Positions 16,370 to 25,088 of a stretch of DNA of 34,280 nucleotides are shown here, piece after piece. The stretch covers positions 1 through 34,280 of the forward strand of contig JAITER010000060.1 of the NCBI GenBank assembly GCA_031281945.1, written 5' to 3'. Under the pieces are notes generated by a model that saw only the letters and a list, made by a program, of their open reading frames with translations, did not search any database and had not been told where the DNA came from. This DNA is from Spirochaetaceae bacterium. Its GTDB lineage: Bacteria; Spirochaetota; Spirochaetia; Treponematales; Breznakiellaceae. Positions within the stretch are counted from its first letter, which is position 1; each line of letters starts with the position of its first letter. A program made the position numbers and the translations under genes.

Positions 16370-17218
16370 TTATTTCCGAATCCATTCCGACGCCTTAATG
16401 GAAACGCCCGCGGGCTTTATTTCTTCGCCGTCCGTTTCGAAGGCGGTTTCAAAAAGAAAGCCTTTTAAGATTTGGCCCTTGTTGTAAAGAGAAAGCTCCC
16501 AGCGCTTTGGCTCCGCGAAAAGCGAAAGGGCGTCCGCCTCAGCCGGCGTGTGGTGCGGATAGTAGCGCGGGTCATTTCTGGATTTTTGCAGGGCGATTAT
16601 TTTCGACCCGTCTATGTGGTATGAAAATTCCATGCCGGCGCCGGAAGAAAAATAGGCGCGGCCTTCGCCTCCGCGCAGAAAAAACACCTGTTCCAGGCCC
16701 AGGTCTCCTTTCCATCTTCCCAGTATATGTTCAATGTTAATTCTTTTATTTTCGTCGTTTTCTACGGTTAAACCGCTTTCTTCACCCAGAAGCAGGCTGT
16801 AATTTATAGCGGGAACTTTTAAAGCCATATCGCTGGACGTGCGGTAGCTTGAAGTTAAAGCGTTTTCCCAGCCGCGTTTAACGTCTTTCACTTTTAGTTG
16901 CAGTATGTACGAACTGTTTTCCTCGTATATTCTCCCGCGCAGGTTGTAGTCCGCGCCGTTTTCGGCGGAAAACTCTTCTACGCCGGGAAAAACTAAAAGC
17001 ACGTTGTTGATTTTTTTGATGTAGTCGCGGATTAGGTTTTCTATCACCAATCCTTCTTCGCCGCTCATGCCTTCCACTTCAAAAGGCTCAAAATTGATTA
17101 TTACGGATTGGCGGGGTTTTTCCTCGGCTGCCAATAAAGGGGCCCCCGTTTTTTCAGGTGAAATAAAAAGCGGTAAAAAAGCGAACAAAGAGATGGCGAA
17201 AGGAAGCCGTTTTTTCAT
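16370..17218 (-). CDS. Secreted hypothetical protein
   Basis: A 282-residue protein of unrecognised family. The start at ATG 17218 is chosen because AGGAA lies a few bases upstream and the result begins with a clear signal peptide (KKRLPFAISLFAFLPLFIS). A longer frame to 17332 lacks such support. After the signal comes a segment (QSVIINFEPFEVEGMSGEEG) and an alternating strand-like region, with no transmembrane helix or catalytic motif. The early NLIRDYIKKINNVLLVFPGV and later DYNLRGRIYEENSSYILQLK loosely recall periplasmic proteins that compute a 'TolB-N/CsgG-like' domain, but this is only an impression. It sits between smpB and rlmE and is probably co-transcribed with rlmE. Confidence 0.65.
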   Translation of the reverse strand: MKKRLPFAISLFAFLPLFISPEKTGAPLLAAEEKPRQSVIINFEPFEVEGMSGEEGLVIENLIRDYIKKINNVLLVFPGVEEFSAENGADYNLRGRIYEENSSYILQLKVKDVKRGWENALTSSYRTSSDMALKVPAINYSLLLGEESGLTVENDENKRINIEHILGRWKGDLGLEQVFFLRGGEGRAYFSSGAGMEFSYHIDGSKIIALQKSRNDPRYYPHHTPAEADALSLFAEPKRWELSLYNKGQILKGFLFETAFETDGEEIKPAGVSIKASEWIRK

Positions 17219-17356
17219 TTGTTCCTCCGTTTTTGAATTAAAAAACGCATAAAAATCACGTTTTTTAATCGCGGCGGCTGGTAAACAACAAAAAATACGC
17301 CCGAAGCGTTTTTTCGCCGCGCAAAATTGCAACGGTTTTGGAGGCCTTGCGCGAGG

Positions 17357-17827
17357 TTAATGGCGGCTGGGCCGCCTGTTTCTGATTTCGCGCGCGGCTT
17401 CTATATTTAAATCCCGCTCGCGTATCGCCGACCTTTTATCGAACTGTTTTTTGCCCTTGCAAACTCCAAGCTCCACTTTGAATTTACCGTTTTTAAAATA
17501 AAAAGACAGCGGGGTTAAAGTGTAACCTTTCATTTCCACCTTGCGGGTCAGCCGTTTGATTTCCTGTTTGCGCAAAAGAAGTTTTTTCGCCCGCCCGGGT
17601 TCATGGTTAAAAACCGAGGAAAAAGGGTTTTCCGAAATTACAAAAGATTTTAACCAAACTTCGCCGTCTTTAATTTCGGCCCAGGAGTCGGAGAATGAAA
17701 ATTTGCCGTCTTTAATTGATTTAACTTCTGTTCCGCGCAGGACTACGCCGCATTCAAATTTTTCTTCAACCGTGTAGTCAAAATAAGCCTTGCGGTTAAA
17801 GCCCGCCTGTTTTATTACGTTTTCCAT
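17357..17827 (-). CDS. smpB: SsrA-binding protein SmpB
   Basis: A 156-residue SmpB, normal length. It brings tmRNA to stalled ribosomes for trans-translation. Family landmarks are NRKAYFDYTVEEKFECGV, the LRGTEVKSIK block, SWAEIKDGEVWL, the KKLLLRKQEI helix and the basic C-terminal tail KKQFDKRSAIRERD, which enters the mRNA channel. It begins six bases after the SUMF1 gene stop, with GGAG some ten bases before the ATG. I saw no tmRNA gene in the window. Confidence 0.97.
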   Translation of the reverse strand: MENVIKQAGFNRKAYFDYTVEEKFECGVVLRGTEVKSIKDGKFSFSDSWAEIKDGEVWLKSFVISENPFSSVFNHEPGRAKKLLLRKQEIKRLTRKVEMKGYTLTPLSFYFKNGKFKVELGVCKGKKQFDKRSAIRERDLNIEAAREIRNRRPSRH

Positions 17828-17833
17828 GGCCGT

Positions 17834-19369
17834 TTAACGCTCCTTTTTTACTATTACAGGTCTGGCTGAAACAAACGGCGAACAAGAGGACGGCGGCAGG
17901 GAAGCGCGGGTCTCCGCGTTAACGGAAAGCGGCGGATTCACCCAGGCGCCGCCGCGCACGTTCCTTTGCGGGGAAGGAATTTTATCCAGGGCTTCTTTAG
18001 GGGCGGAAATATAGTTTTGAGCGGCGAACCCGTCGGAGCACCATTCCCAAAGGCCCGCCCCGCCTTCTTCCTCAGGCGAGTGCGTCATGTTTTTAAGACG
18101 CCGCACGGAAAGAGGCCCTGAGCTTTTGGCGGCGTACTCCCATTCCGCCTCCGAAGGCGGCCTTACTTCGTAGTCCCGGGCCAGGGCGGCTGGAAGCTTG
18201 AGAGAAAGCCAAGCGCAGTACGCTTCCGCCGCATAAGCGCTTATCCCGCAAACCGAAGAGCCGGCGTAGTCTTTTGAAGACAGCAGGTAGTCTTCTGTTA
18301 CAAGGCCTTTTTCAATAAGAGAAGCGGTGTTTTCCGCGCTCCACTCGCTGTTTTCGGCGGTAAAAGCCGCATAGCTTGCGGCGCTTATTTCAGTTTCGGC
18401 TATATAAAACGGCTCCATGTTTAAGACGCGGGGAAAGGCCGCGCTCTGCGTGAAGGAGCCGCCCTTAACTTCTATAAAATTAACGCCCGAAACTGTTAAA
18501 ACGGAGCCAAAAACCGCTTTTTCATCGCTTAAATGTTTGTTTTCACCGGTAAAATCTATTATTTCGCGCGGGTAAAGGCCGCTTTCCAAAATTATTCCGG
18601 CGTACTGCTCCGGCAGAAATTCCGCCAAAGCCACCGTTAAAAGCGGTTCTTTTTGCAACGCAAGGGCTATATTTAAAACGGCCTCAGTTAAAACCGGAGG
18701 AGTGAGGGCTTTCCCGCCGGTTTCCAGGTACATTTTCGCCAGTATAAAGTCTTTTAAACCGTGAGCGCTGTTTATAAAACGCGCCGACGCTAAAAGAAGG
18801 GCGCCGGCTTCGTTTTTTACGCCGGAATCCGCTTTAAAATAAGCTGCGCTGCGTTTAGCCCCCAGAGAGAGCGAAAGCGGCGTTTGATAGAGGCCGGAAC
18901 CGTCCGCGGCGAAAGACCATGAGGCGTAATCCCGCGCTCCTTCCGTAAGGGCGGAAAGCGGGGTTGTTTGCGTTAAAACCGCATGAATTTTTATTTTACG
19001 TTGTAAAGGGCCGCCGGCTAGCGGGCTGAAACCGGAGGCGGCTTTTTGACTTGCGCTGTTAAAGCCGGGGGCTATAAAAGTTATCTCCCGTTCGCCTTTT
19101 TTCACCACAACGTCGCAAGGCGACGCGCCCATGTAAACCCCGTCCACCCGCACCGCGGCGCCGGAAGGCTCGCTTGTAAAATGATAAATAGTTCCGCCCG
19201 CCTTTAAGGACGGGGCGAAAAATATTAAAAAGATAATTATAAAAATTACGGCGGCGTACAGCGCGGTGAGATACACTCCGGGTTTAATGGAAAAAAGCGG
19301 CTTTAGCCTTACAACGCGATCTTCTTCATCCGCCGCTTCTTTGTTTTTTTCCCTGTTTTTATCCAGCAT
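17834..19369 (-). CDS. Membrane-anchored PEGA and SUMF1 domain protein
   Basis: About 511 residues from ATG 19369. A charged cytosolic N-terminus precedes one transmembrane helix (about 32-53). A PEGA domain follows at about 61-106 (SEPSGAAVRVDGVYMGASPC). A long middle region leads to a C-terminal formylglycine-generating/SUMF1-like domain from about 297 to 505, with EPFYIAETEISAASYAAF, the VRPPSEAEWEYAAKS block, GLWEWCSDGF and RNVRGGAWV. The domains should face the periplasm. Many SUMF1-like proteins are non-enzymatic or bind ligands, and the paired active-site cysteines are not evident here, so enzyme activity is doubtful. A TTG at 19411 would extend it by 14 residues. It leads the smpB-rlmE run. 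Confidence 0.85.
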   Translation of the reverse strand: MLDKNREKNKEAADEEDRVVRLKPLFSIKPGVYLTALYAAVIFIIIFLIFFAPSLKAGGTIYHFTSEPSGAAVRVDGVYMGASPCDVVVKKGEREITFIAPGFNSASQKAASGFSPLAGGPLQRKIKIHAVLTQTTPLSALTEGARDYASWSFAADGSGLYQTPLSLSLGAKRSAAYFKADSGVKNEAGALLLASARFINSAHGLKDFILAKMYLETGGKALTPPVLTEAVLNIALALQKEPLLTVALAEFLPEQYAGIILESGLYPREIIDFTGENKHLSDEKAVFGSVLTVSGVNFIEVKGGSFTQSAAFPRVLNMEPFYIAETEISAASYAAFTAENSEWSAENTASLIEKGLVTEDYLLSSKDYAGSSVCGISAYAAEAYCAWLSLKLPAALARDYEVRPPSEAEWEYAAKSSGPLSVRRLKNMTHSPEEEGGAGLWEWCSDGFAAQNYISAPKEALDKIPSPQRNVRGGAWVNPPLSVNAETRASLPPSSCSPFVSARPVIVKKER

Positions 19370-19807
19370 GGCTAAAAATATACGCGCTTTTTCGTAAAAG
19401 ACCAAGTGCAAGCCGTCATTGCGCGGCGGTTTTTGTTTTAAAACTGAAAATCATCATCAATTTCCGCAGCGTTTTCCGCCTTAAAAAAATGGCGGACGGC
19501 GTATTGACGGCTCTTTGGCGGCGGATTCGCGGCGTCAAAGACGGCTCCGGTTTTATCCGGGCGCGTTCTCTCTTAACCCCGGCGGGCCGGTCGCGCTTTA
19601 ACCGCAAGACTCTAAACTGTGAAAATTCCGGTGAAAAACGGTTGCGGCGCGCCTTTAGGAAAAGCCTTTTGCGACGTTCCGCGGGACGCCGTTTAAAAAC
19701 GCTAAAATGAAGATGCGGCGGCCTCCGCGCCGTTAAAACCGCGCCAAACCATAAATTCGCGGAAAACATGAAATTCCATCAACTCGCGATATTGCGTAAA
19801 ACACGCT

Positions 19808-19820
19808 GGGGGGGGGGGGG
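19808..19820. repeat. Poly-G tract, 13 bases
   Basis: Uninterrupted run of 13 G on the plus strand. It lies 115 bases before ATG 19936 of the TPR gene and about 60 bases upstream of the best promoter candidate. Confidence 0.95.
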
Positions 19821-19882
19821 CTTTACTGGCCTTGTTTAGGCGGGCTTTTTTTTAACCGGCGCGGCTTAAAAAAAAGCGTCTC

Positions 19883-19926
19883 TTGCTTCCATACATGCTT
19901 TTGTGTTACTATGGGCGGGATGGAGG
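19883..19926 (+). promoter_or_regulatory. Promoter and ribosome binding site of the TPR-greA pair
   Basis: TTGCTT (19883-19888) and TACTAT (19907-19912), 18 bases apart, form a moderate promoter. GGAGGGGG at 19922-19929 gives a strong Shine-Dalgarno and settles the start at ATG 19936 rather than GTG 19903. Confidence 0.5.
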
Positions 19927-19935
19927 GGGCTATAT

Positions 19936-20874
19936 ATGGCGGAAAATGATGCGTCTGTAGAAATCTTCGTCAGGAAAGCTTACGATAGTTTAAAAGAAGG
20001 GCGGCCTTCGGACGCGCTTTCCGCGCTGGACGAGGCCTTAAAAATAGACTTTGAACATTCCGAGGTGCTTTACGCTTTAAAATGCCTTAACTGGTGGATA
20101 GAGAATCTTGGAGGGTTGGACGACAGGGACGACCCTTACGGCAGGGGATTGAACATACTTTCTCAATGGAAAAATTATTATAATTTTTTAGAAAAAATCG
20201 GAAATAATTTTGATTCGTGCCAGTACGCTATTCGCCGTTTTGTTTTTTCCGCCGCTTTGGAAGCTTTAAAGCAAGTGCAAAACGATGGAATGGACAGGCA
20301 TAACCCTGAGCTTCTTCTTAATTTAGGGCGCTGTTACAAAGGCATAGGCAACTACGAGGCCGCTTCCGAATATCTTGGAAAGGCCGCCGGCTTCCGGCGC
20401 GAAGACGCCGCCGCTTTGTCTGAGTTTGCGGACGTAAACGCCCTTCTTGGAGAAACCACAGCCGCGAAAGCTCTTTTTAGGGAGGCGTTTTATGTCGACC
20501 CGCAGGCCGTGGACATAAACGCCATGGAAAGCGAGCTTATAAAAAACCTTGCGGCTCACACTAGGGACGAAGGTAAAACCGGAAAAGAAATAAACGAGTG
20601 GCTGCCTGTGTACGGCATACTTACGGGGGTCTTTTCGGTGGCCCGCAAGTTAAATCCTTTAGAAGCCAGCAAGCTGGTGCAGTCGGTTAAATCGCTGGAA
20701 AACGATCTGCGAACCAACCCAAAAAACGAACCGGAACTTATGCCCAGGCTTTTAAATAAATATTTATGGCTTATGAGTCATTACGAAATGAATAAAGACA
20801 AAAACGCCGTAGCGGAAATTGTATTAAAAATTAGAATATATGATTCCGCTATTTACGAGCGGTATATAAAATAG
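19936..20874 (+). CDS. TPR protein paired with long GreA
   Basis: A 312-residue soluble protein with no signal peptide. It begins with TPR-like helices (VRKAYDSLKEGRPSDALSAL and ALDEALKIDFEHSEVLYALK) and a further repeat pair around PELLLNLGRCYKGIGNYEAA and EYLGKAAGFRREDAAAL; the C-terminal third is helical without clear repeats. The upstream GGAGG supports ATG 19936. It ends 22 bases before the long GreA gene, whose N-terminus is also helical-repeat, so the two probably share a transcript and may interact in transcription control. That is inferred from position only; no catalytic motif is visible. Confidence 0.75.
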   Translation: MAENDASVEIFVRKAYDSLKEGRPSDALSALDEALKIDFEHSEVLYALKCLNWWIENLGGLDDRDDPYGRGLNILSQWKNYYNFLEKIGNNFDSCQYAIRRFVFSAALEALKQVQNDGMDRHNPELLLNLGRCYKGIGNYEAASEYLGKAAGFRREDAAALSEFADVNALLGETTAAKALFREAFYVDPQAVDINAMESELIKNLAAHTRDEGKTGKEINEWLPVYGILTGVFSVARKLNPLEASKLVQSVKSLENDLRTNPKNEPELMPRLLNKYLWLMSHYEMNKDKNAVAEIVLKIRIYDSAIYERYIK

Positions 20875-20896
20875 GGTTATTATGGAGGAGTAGACG

Positions 20897-23593
20897 ATGA
20901 CCGAAGCGTTGCAAAAAAAAGTTCAGGGTATGCTTAACGAAGAAAAATTCACACGTCAGGTGTTAAGCGCGTACTCAATAGATAAATTCAAAGAATTGGA
21001 CGTCACCTTAAAAGAGGCTAGAGAAGAAGGGGTTTTGGGTGAACTGAAAGATTTTTGTGATGAACATTTAAGTCACACAAAAAACAGCATCATAGCCGTT
21101 TATTTTTCCGGCATGGCGGCGCTTTCGGAACAGCGTATAGACGATGTGGCTCTTGTAAACCTGGTCGCTATTTTTGTGGACAACCATAAATGGAACATCG
21201 TAAAATATCTATGCGACCGGATTCTTGAATACGGCGAGTCCAAATTCGCGTTGCGAATTTTGGCGGACTGCTATAAAAACGACGACAAAGAAAGCGAGCT
21301 TTACGGGGTTTGGGAGCGCCTGGTTAAAATAGACCCCGAAGAAGCGGATATAGCTAAACTCCTTGCGGAAAAAGCGGAAAAAGAAGGCGACAAAGATAAA
21401 GCCGCTGATTTTTTTAAAAAAGCCCTTCACCGGTACATCAACAAACAATTGTTCACCAACGTAAGAGAAATCTGGCTTAAGCTTTTGGAATACCAGGGCG
21501 AAGACATAGATCTTTTTTTGCACGTTCAGGCCAAGGTGGCCAAAAACATAAGCAGGGAAAAAGCCGCCGTTCTTTTAAACGACGTCTACGCGCTGCGCCG
21601 CAAACGCGGCGACGTGGATTCGTCTATTTATATACTAAAACTTATTTTGGATTACAACGACAAAGACGCGGAAGCCCGTAAAAATTTAACGGAATGTTTC
21701 CGCGAAAAATACGCCCGCCATTCGCAGCTTGAAGAATGGATAAAAGCCTCCAATCTAACGCAAAATTACCGGAACGTTTACGACGCGATAGCCGATTTTG
21801 AAAAACACATAGCGTTCGATAAAGGAAATTATGTTTTTCATAAAGAATGGGGCGTCGGTAAAATATCCCGAACGGAAGGCGACGACATCGTGGTTAACTT
21901 CGCGAAAAAACGCGAGCATGAAATGTCGCTTAAAATGGCGGTGAACGCTCTTAAAACCCTTACAAAAGACCATATTTGGGTGCTTAAAGCCACGTGTAAA
22001 AAAGAAGACCTGCGAAACAGAATTAAAAATGAAATTGACTGGGCGCTTAAAACCATAATTAAAAGTTTTGGAAACGCCTGCGGCCTAAAGCGTATAAAAC
22101 TTGAACTGACCCCTTCTATACTCACTCCAAGCGAATGGACTTCGTGGAGCTCCAGCGCGAAATCTATTTTAAAATCAGACCCGTCTTTCGGCGTAAGCCC
22201 GAATGATATAGACGTCTATCTTGTCCGGGACCGCCCTGTAAGCATAGACGAAAAATTATACATTCAATTTAAGGCCGAAAAAAAGTTTTATAAACGAGTG
22301 GAAATTATGCGCAACTTTGTGCAGGAAAAAGATTTTGAGGTTGACGGGGATTATTTTACGGAAATGTTTTCCTACTTTACCGCGTTTTTGAAAAATCCGG
22401 CCGTTATAAACGATTCAGTGATAGCCTCATACCTTTTTATAAAAGAAATTTTGGGGCGTTTTCCGGGAGCGGCCTACAATATTCAGTTGAATTTTATTGA
22501 ACTTTTTGAGCAGCTTCCCGAAAACGTTTATCCGGTTCTTATGGAAATAAAAGACGCCCGTTTAAGAGATGATTTTATTAAATCCATTAAACTTTTCGTT
22601 CTAAAATGGGAGGATTATTACATTAAATTATTTCCGTATATTTTGCAGGCTTCTCTTTTGGAGGAACTGGAAAAGAACGGGGCCGGCGAAAAAATCACCG
22701 CGATGATACTGAATTGTTACTATAATTACAAAGATTCATGCGACGCGGTTGTATGGCTGTACAGCAACTACCGCGAAAACGAATTGTATAAAAAAACAGG
22801 CGTCTCAGAAGAAAAAGAATTGATAACTTTAATATATATTTTAGAAAACACGTATCACGCGATAGAAAATCACCGCAATACAACGGAAAACCGGAAAACT
22901 AACAAGCAGGTTTACAGCATACTTTTTCAAAACGAAAAACTCCTTTACTCATGGCTGGATAAAAGCGACAGAGACGTAATATCGCGCATTTGGACGCTTT
23001 TGTATGATATTAAAGATTTGGATCCGGAAGACAAGCAAAACTTTAAAAATAAAATTTTGGAAAAATATCCGGATTTTAAATTCAAAGCGGGCGTCTCCGA
23101 AAAACCGGCGCAAAGCAGGGGCCTTATTGTAACGCTCGCAAAGTTAAACGAAAAAAAGAAGCAGATGGAAAAACTTCAAAACGAAGACGTGGCCGCAAAC
23201 GCGAAAGAAATAGCTTTCGCGCTGTCTTTGGGCGACCTGCGTGAAAACGCGGAATATAAAGCCGCCAAAGAAAAACAGGAAATTCTTAATTCTACGATAA
23301 CAAAACTAAAGAACGAGCTTGAGCGCGCCCAACCATTTGACCCTAGAACCGTCAACACGGAACGAGTTTCTTTTGGAACCAAAATTACTTTAAACAACGG
23401 CGCAAGCGGCGAAGAAGAAGTGTACTCAATTTTAGGCCCGTGGGAATCTGATCCGAACAATAAAATTATTTCCTATCTTTCCCCGTTCGGCTCCGCGCTT
23501 ATGAACAAGAAAGCCGGCGAAACTTTTGAGTTTTCCATAGACAACCAAAAAACGCCTTTTACCGTAAAAGAAATAACAGCCGCCGTTTTTTAA
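20897..23593 (+). CDS. greA: Long spirochaetal GreA with helical-repeat and Tudor-like domains
   Basis: An 898-residue protein; ordinary GreA has about 158. Residues 742-898 are a complete GreA: the coiled coil with the acidic tip SLGDLRENAEYKAAKEKQ (Asp780, Glu783), which reaches the RNA polymerase active site to stimulate RNA cleavage, then the FKBP-like C domain (SFGTKITLNNGASGEEEVYS). Residues 1-300 are TPR-like helices. Residues about 311-356 (NYVFHKEWGVGKISR and following) resemble the Tudor-like domain at the end of UvrD/PcrA, which binds RNA polymerase. The middle is a large helical region of unknown role. Long GreA proteins are known in Borrelia and Treponema; the Tudor comparison is my inference. 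GGAGGAG sets the start, 22 bases after the TPR gene. Confidence 0.93.
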   Translation: MTEALQKKVQGMLNEEKFTRQVLSAYSIDKFKELDVTLKEAREEGVLGELKDFCDEHLSHTKNSIIAVYFSGMAALSEQRIDDVALVNLVAIFVDNHKWNIVKYLCDRILEYGESKFALRILADCYKNDDKESELYGVWERLVKIDPEEADIAKLLAEKAEKEGDKDKAADFFKKALHRYINKQLFTNVREIWLKLLEYQGEDIDLFLHVQAKVAKNISREKAAVLLNDVYALRRKRGDVDSSIYILKLILDYNDKDAEARKNLTECFREKYARHSQLEEWIKASNLTQNYRNVYDAIADFEKHIAFDKGNYVFHKEWGVGKISRTEGDDIVVNFAKKREHEMSLKMAVNALKTLTKDHIWVLKATCKKEDLRNRIKNEIDWALKTIIKSFGNACGLKRIKLELTPSILTPSEWTSWSSSAKSILKSDPSFGVSPNDIDVYLVRDRPVSIDEKLYIQFKAEKKFYKRVEIMRNFVQEKDFEVDGDYFTEMFSYFTAFLKNPAVINDSVIASYLFIKEILGRFPGAAYNIQLNFIELFEQLPENVYPVLMEIKDARLRDDFIKSIKLFVLKWEDYYIKLFPYILQASLLEELEKNGAGEKITAMILNCYYNYKDSCDAVVWLYSNYRENELYKKTGVSEEKELITLIYILENTYHAIENHRNTTENRKTNKQVYSILFQNEKLLYSWLDKSDRDVISRIWTLLYDIKDLDPEDKQNFKNKILEKYPDFKFKAGVSEKPAQSRGLIVTLAKLNEKKKQMEKLQNEDVAANAKEIAFALSLGDLRENAEYKAAKEKQEILNSTITKLKNELERAQPFDPRTVNTERVSFGTKITLNNGASGEEEVYSILGPWESDPNNKIISYLSPFGSALMNKKAGETFEFSIDNQKTPFTVKEITAAVF

Positions 23594-23935
23594 CCGTTTC
23601 CCGTTTGGGCTGGGAGGTGTTGTAAAGTCGTTCTTTGCGGCGTTTTAGCATATATTTTAAGAACCGGTTTAACGGTTTTTAAAGCCGCTAGACTCTATTC
23701 ATTCTCCATGTATAATTTTTTATTATAAAAAAAAGAGCTTTCAAAAAACTTATGCTTACGGGAAGCTCTTTCGCGGTTTTGCCGGACTTTTTGATTTTGC
23801 GCCAAATGTTTAAAAACCGCGCCGTCCGCCGCAAAAATCACAGATTTTTGCAACCTTAATAGCAAAACAGCATGGCTTAAAAACGTTGTTTCAACTTGAG
23901 TTTTTGGCGGCGGCGGCTTTAATTTAAGGAGTTTT
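23594..23935. other. Intergenic region with hairpins
   Basis: No gene is seen. Just after greA a palindrome around 23658-23681 (AACCG-N6-CGGTT, extended by A/T pairs into a short T run) may terminate greA weakly. At 23732-23740 and 23763-23771 a 9-bp pair AAAGAGCTT/AAGCTCTTT is followed on the minus strand by TTTTTATAATAAAA, so it is oriented as a minus-strand terminator though no minus gene lies nearby. A 21-bp dyad lies before oadB. Confidence 0.45.
23831..23851 (+). promoter_or_regulatory. Operator-like 21-bp dyad upstream of oadB
   Basis: GCAAAAATC-ACA-GATTTTTGC is a perfect inverted repeat with 9-base arms and a three-base centre, 84 bases before the oadB start. It could be a repressor site, or a hairpin in the leader if transcription begins upstream. 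No known regulator motif is recognised. Confidence 0.35.
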
Positions 23936-25075
23936 ATGGAATTTTTATTGGACGGTTTTCTTGCGTTAAGCTGGAAGCAGCTTGTGATGTTCGGCGTTGG
24001 ATTTGCGCTTATTTATTTGGGCGTGGCGAAAGAGTACGAACCCGCCCTGCTTATGCCTATGGGCTTTGGGGCTATACTTGTAAACCTGCCTTTAAGCGGC
24101 GTGTTAAACCAAATTATGCCCGGCGTTGGGGAAACTCACGGCGTGATACAGTGGCTTTTTGAAAAAGGCATAGGCGCCTCCGAAGTTATGCCGTTGCTTT
24201 TGTTTATAGGCATAGGCGCGATGATAGATTTTTCGCCTTTGCTTACCAAGCCGGTTTATTTTTTGTTTGGAGCCGCCGCCCACTTCGGTATTTTCGCCAC
24301 TATAACGCTTGCCTGCGTTTTTGGCTTTGATATAAAAGACGCGGCGGCTATAGGCATAATAGGCGCCGCGGACGGGCCCACCACAATACTCGTCTCGCAG
24401 GTTCTTCACTCAAACTATTTGGGCCCTATAGCGGTTACGGCGTATTCGTATATGTCGCTTGTTCCCATTATTCAGCCTTTCGCTATAAGGCTTACAACCA
24501 CAAAAAAAGAGCGAATGATTAAAATGGACGTAATAGCCGGACGCGAAATCCCAAGGGCGTTAAAAATTATATTTCCCATCGTAGTAACAATAATTGTGGG
24601 GTTTATTTCGCCCGCCGCCGTGGCGCTTATAGGTTTTTTAATGTTCGGCAACCTTATCCGTGAATGCGGCGTGTTGCAATCTCTTTCGGAAACGGCTCAA
24701 AAACAGCTTTCCAACCTGATAACGCTGCTTTTGGGTATAACCATAGCCTTCACCCTTAAAGCGGAAGAATTTCTTACGGCGGATACGCTTAAAATTCTCG
24801 CGCTGGGCCTTTTCGCTTTTATTTTGGACACAGTCGGCGGCGTTTTTTTCGTTAAATTCGTTAATTTATTTCTAAGAAAAAAAATAAATCCAATGATAGG
24901 GGCCGCCGGAATTTCCGCGTTCCCCATGTCTTCGCGGGTGATACAAAGACTGGCTCTTAAAGAAGACCCCACCAACATATTTCTTATGCACGCGGTGAGC
25001 GCCAATGTTTCAGGCCAAATCGCTTCGGTGGCGGCCAGCGGCCTGGTTTTAAGCCTTATAATACAATACTTATAA
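23936..25075 (+). CDS. oadB: Sodium-pumping decarboxylase beta subunit
   Basis: A 379-residue polytopic inner-membrane protein of the OadB/MmdB/GcdB family. It couples decarboxylation of a biotin-bound acid to Na+ export. The key aspartate is Asp146 in GIIGAADGPTTI (Asp203 in Klebsiella OadB). The C-terminal signature AAGISAFPMSSRVIQ and NVSGQIASVAASG is also present. AAGGAG lies before the ATG. The substrate (oxaloacetate, methylmalonyl-CoA or glutaconyl-CoA) cannot be told from this subunit. The alpha and biotin-carrier subunits are absent from the window. A 47-residue OadG-like gene follows 13 bases later and the pair ends at a clear terminator. Confidence 0.95.
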   Translation: MEFLLDGFLALSWKQLVMFGVGFALIYLGVAKEYEPALLMPMGFGAILVNLPLSGVLNQIMPGVGETHGVIQWLFEKGIGASEVMPLLLFIGIGAMIDFSPLLTKPVYFLFGAAAHFGIFATITLACVFGFDIKDAAAIGIIGAADGPTTILVSQVLHSNYLGPIAVTAYSYMSLVPIIQPFAIRLTTTKKERMIKMDVIAGREIPRALKIIFPIVVTIIVGFISPAAVALIGFLMFGNLIRECGVLQSLSETAQKQLSNLITLLLGITIAFTLKAEEFLTADTLKILALGLFAFILDTVGGVFFVKFVNLFLRKKINPMIGAAGISAFPMSSRVIQRLALKEDPTNIFLMHAVSANVSGQIASVAASGLVLSLIIQYL

Positions 25076-25088
25076 TTAGGAGGATGCG

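Larger units (their letters stand above)
19370..19935. other. Long divergent intergenic region
   Basis: This separates the minus-strand SUMF1 gene from the plus-strand TPR gene. I see no confident gene. On the minus strand 19438-19572 is open for 45 codons without a start codon and ends AAEIDDDFQF, an acidic tail. It could be the 3' remnant of a broken gene, since flanking frames are interrupted. No RNA gene (tmRNA, RNase P, SRP) could be recognised. The 13-base poly-G tract lies in the right part. Confidence 0.4.

Noticed and set aside
19416-19769. 117-codon minus-strand open frame in the SUMF1-TPR gap
   Set aside because: Arginine-rich, low-complexity product with no start signal, no recognisable domain and a competing frame.
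19370-19935. tmRNA gene near smpB
   Set aside because: No tRNA-like ends, T-loop or tag-peptide reading frame could be found in the gap.
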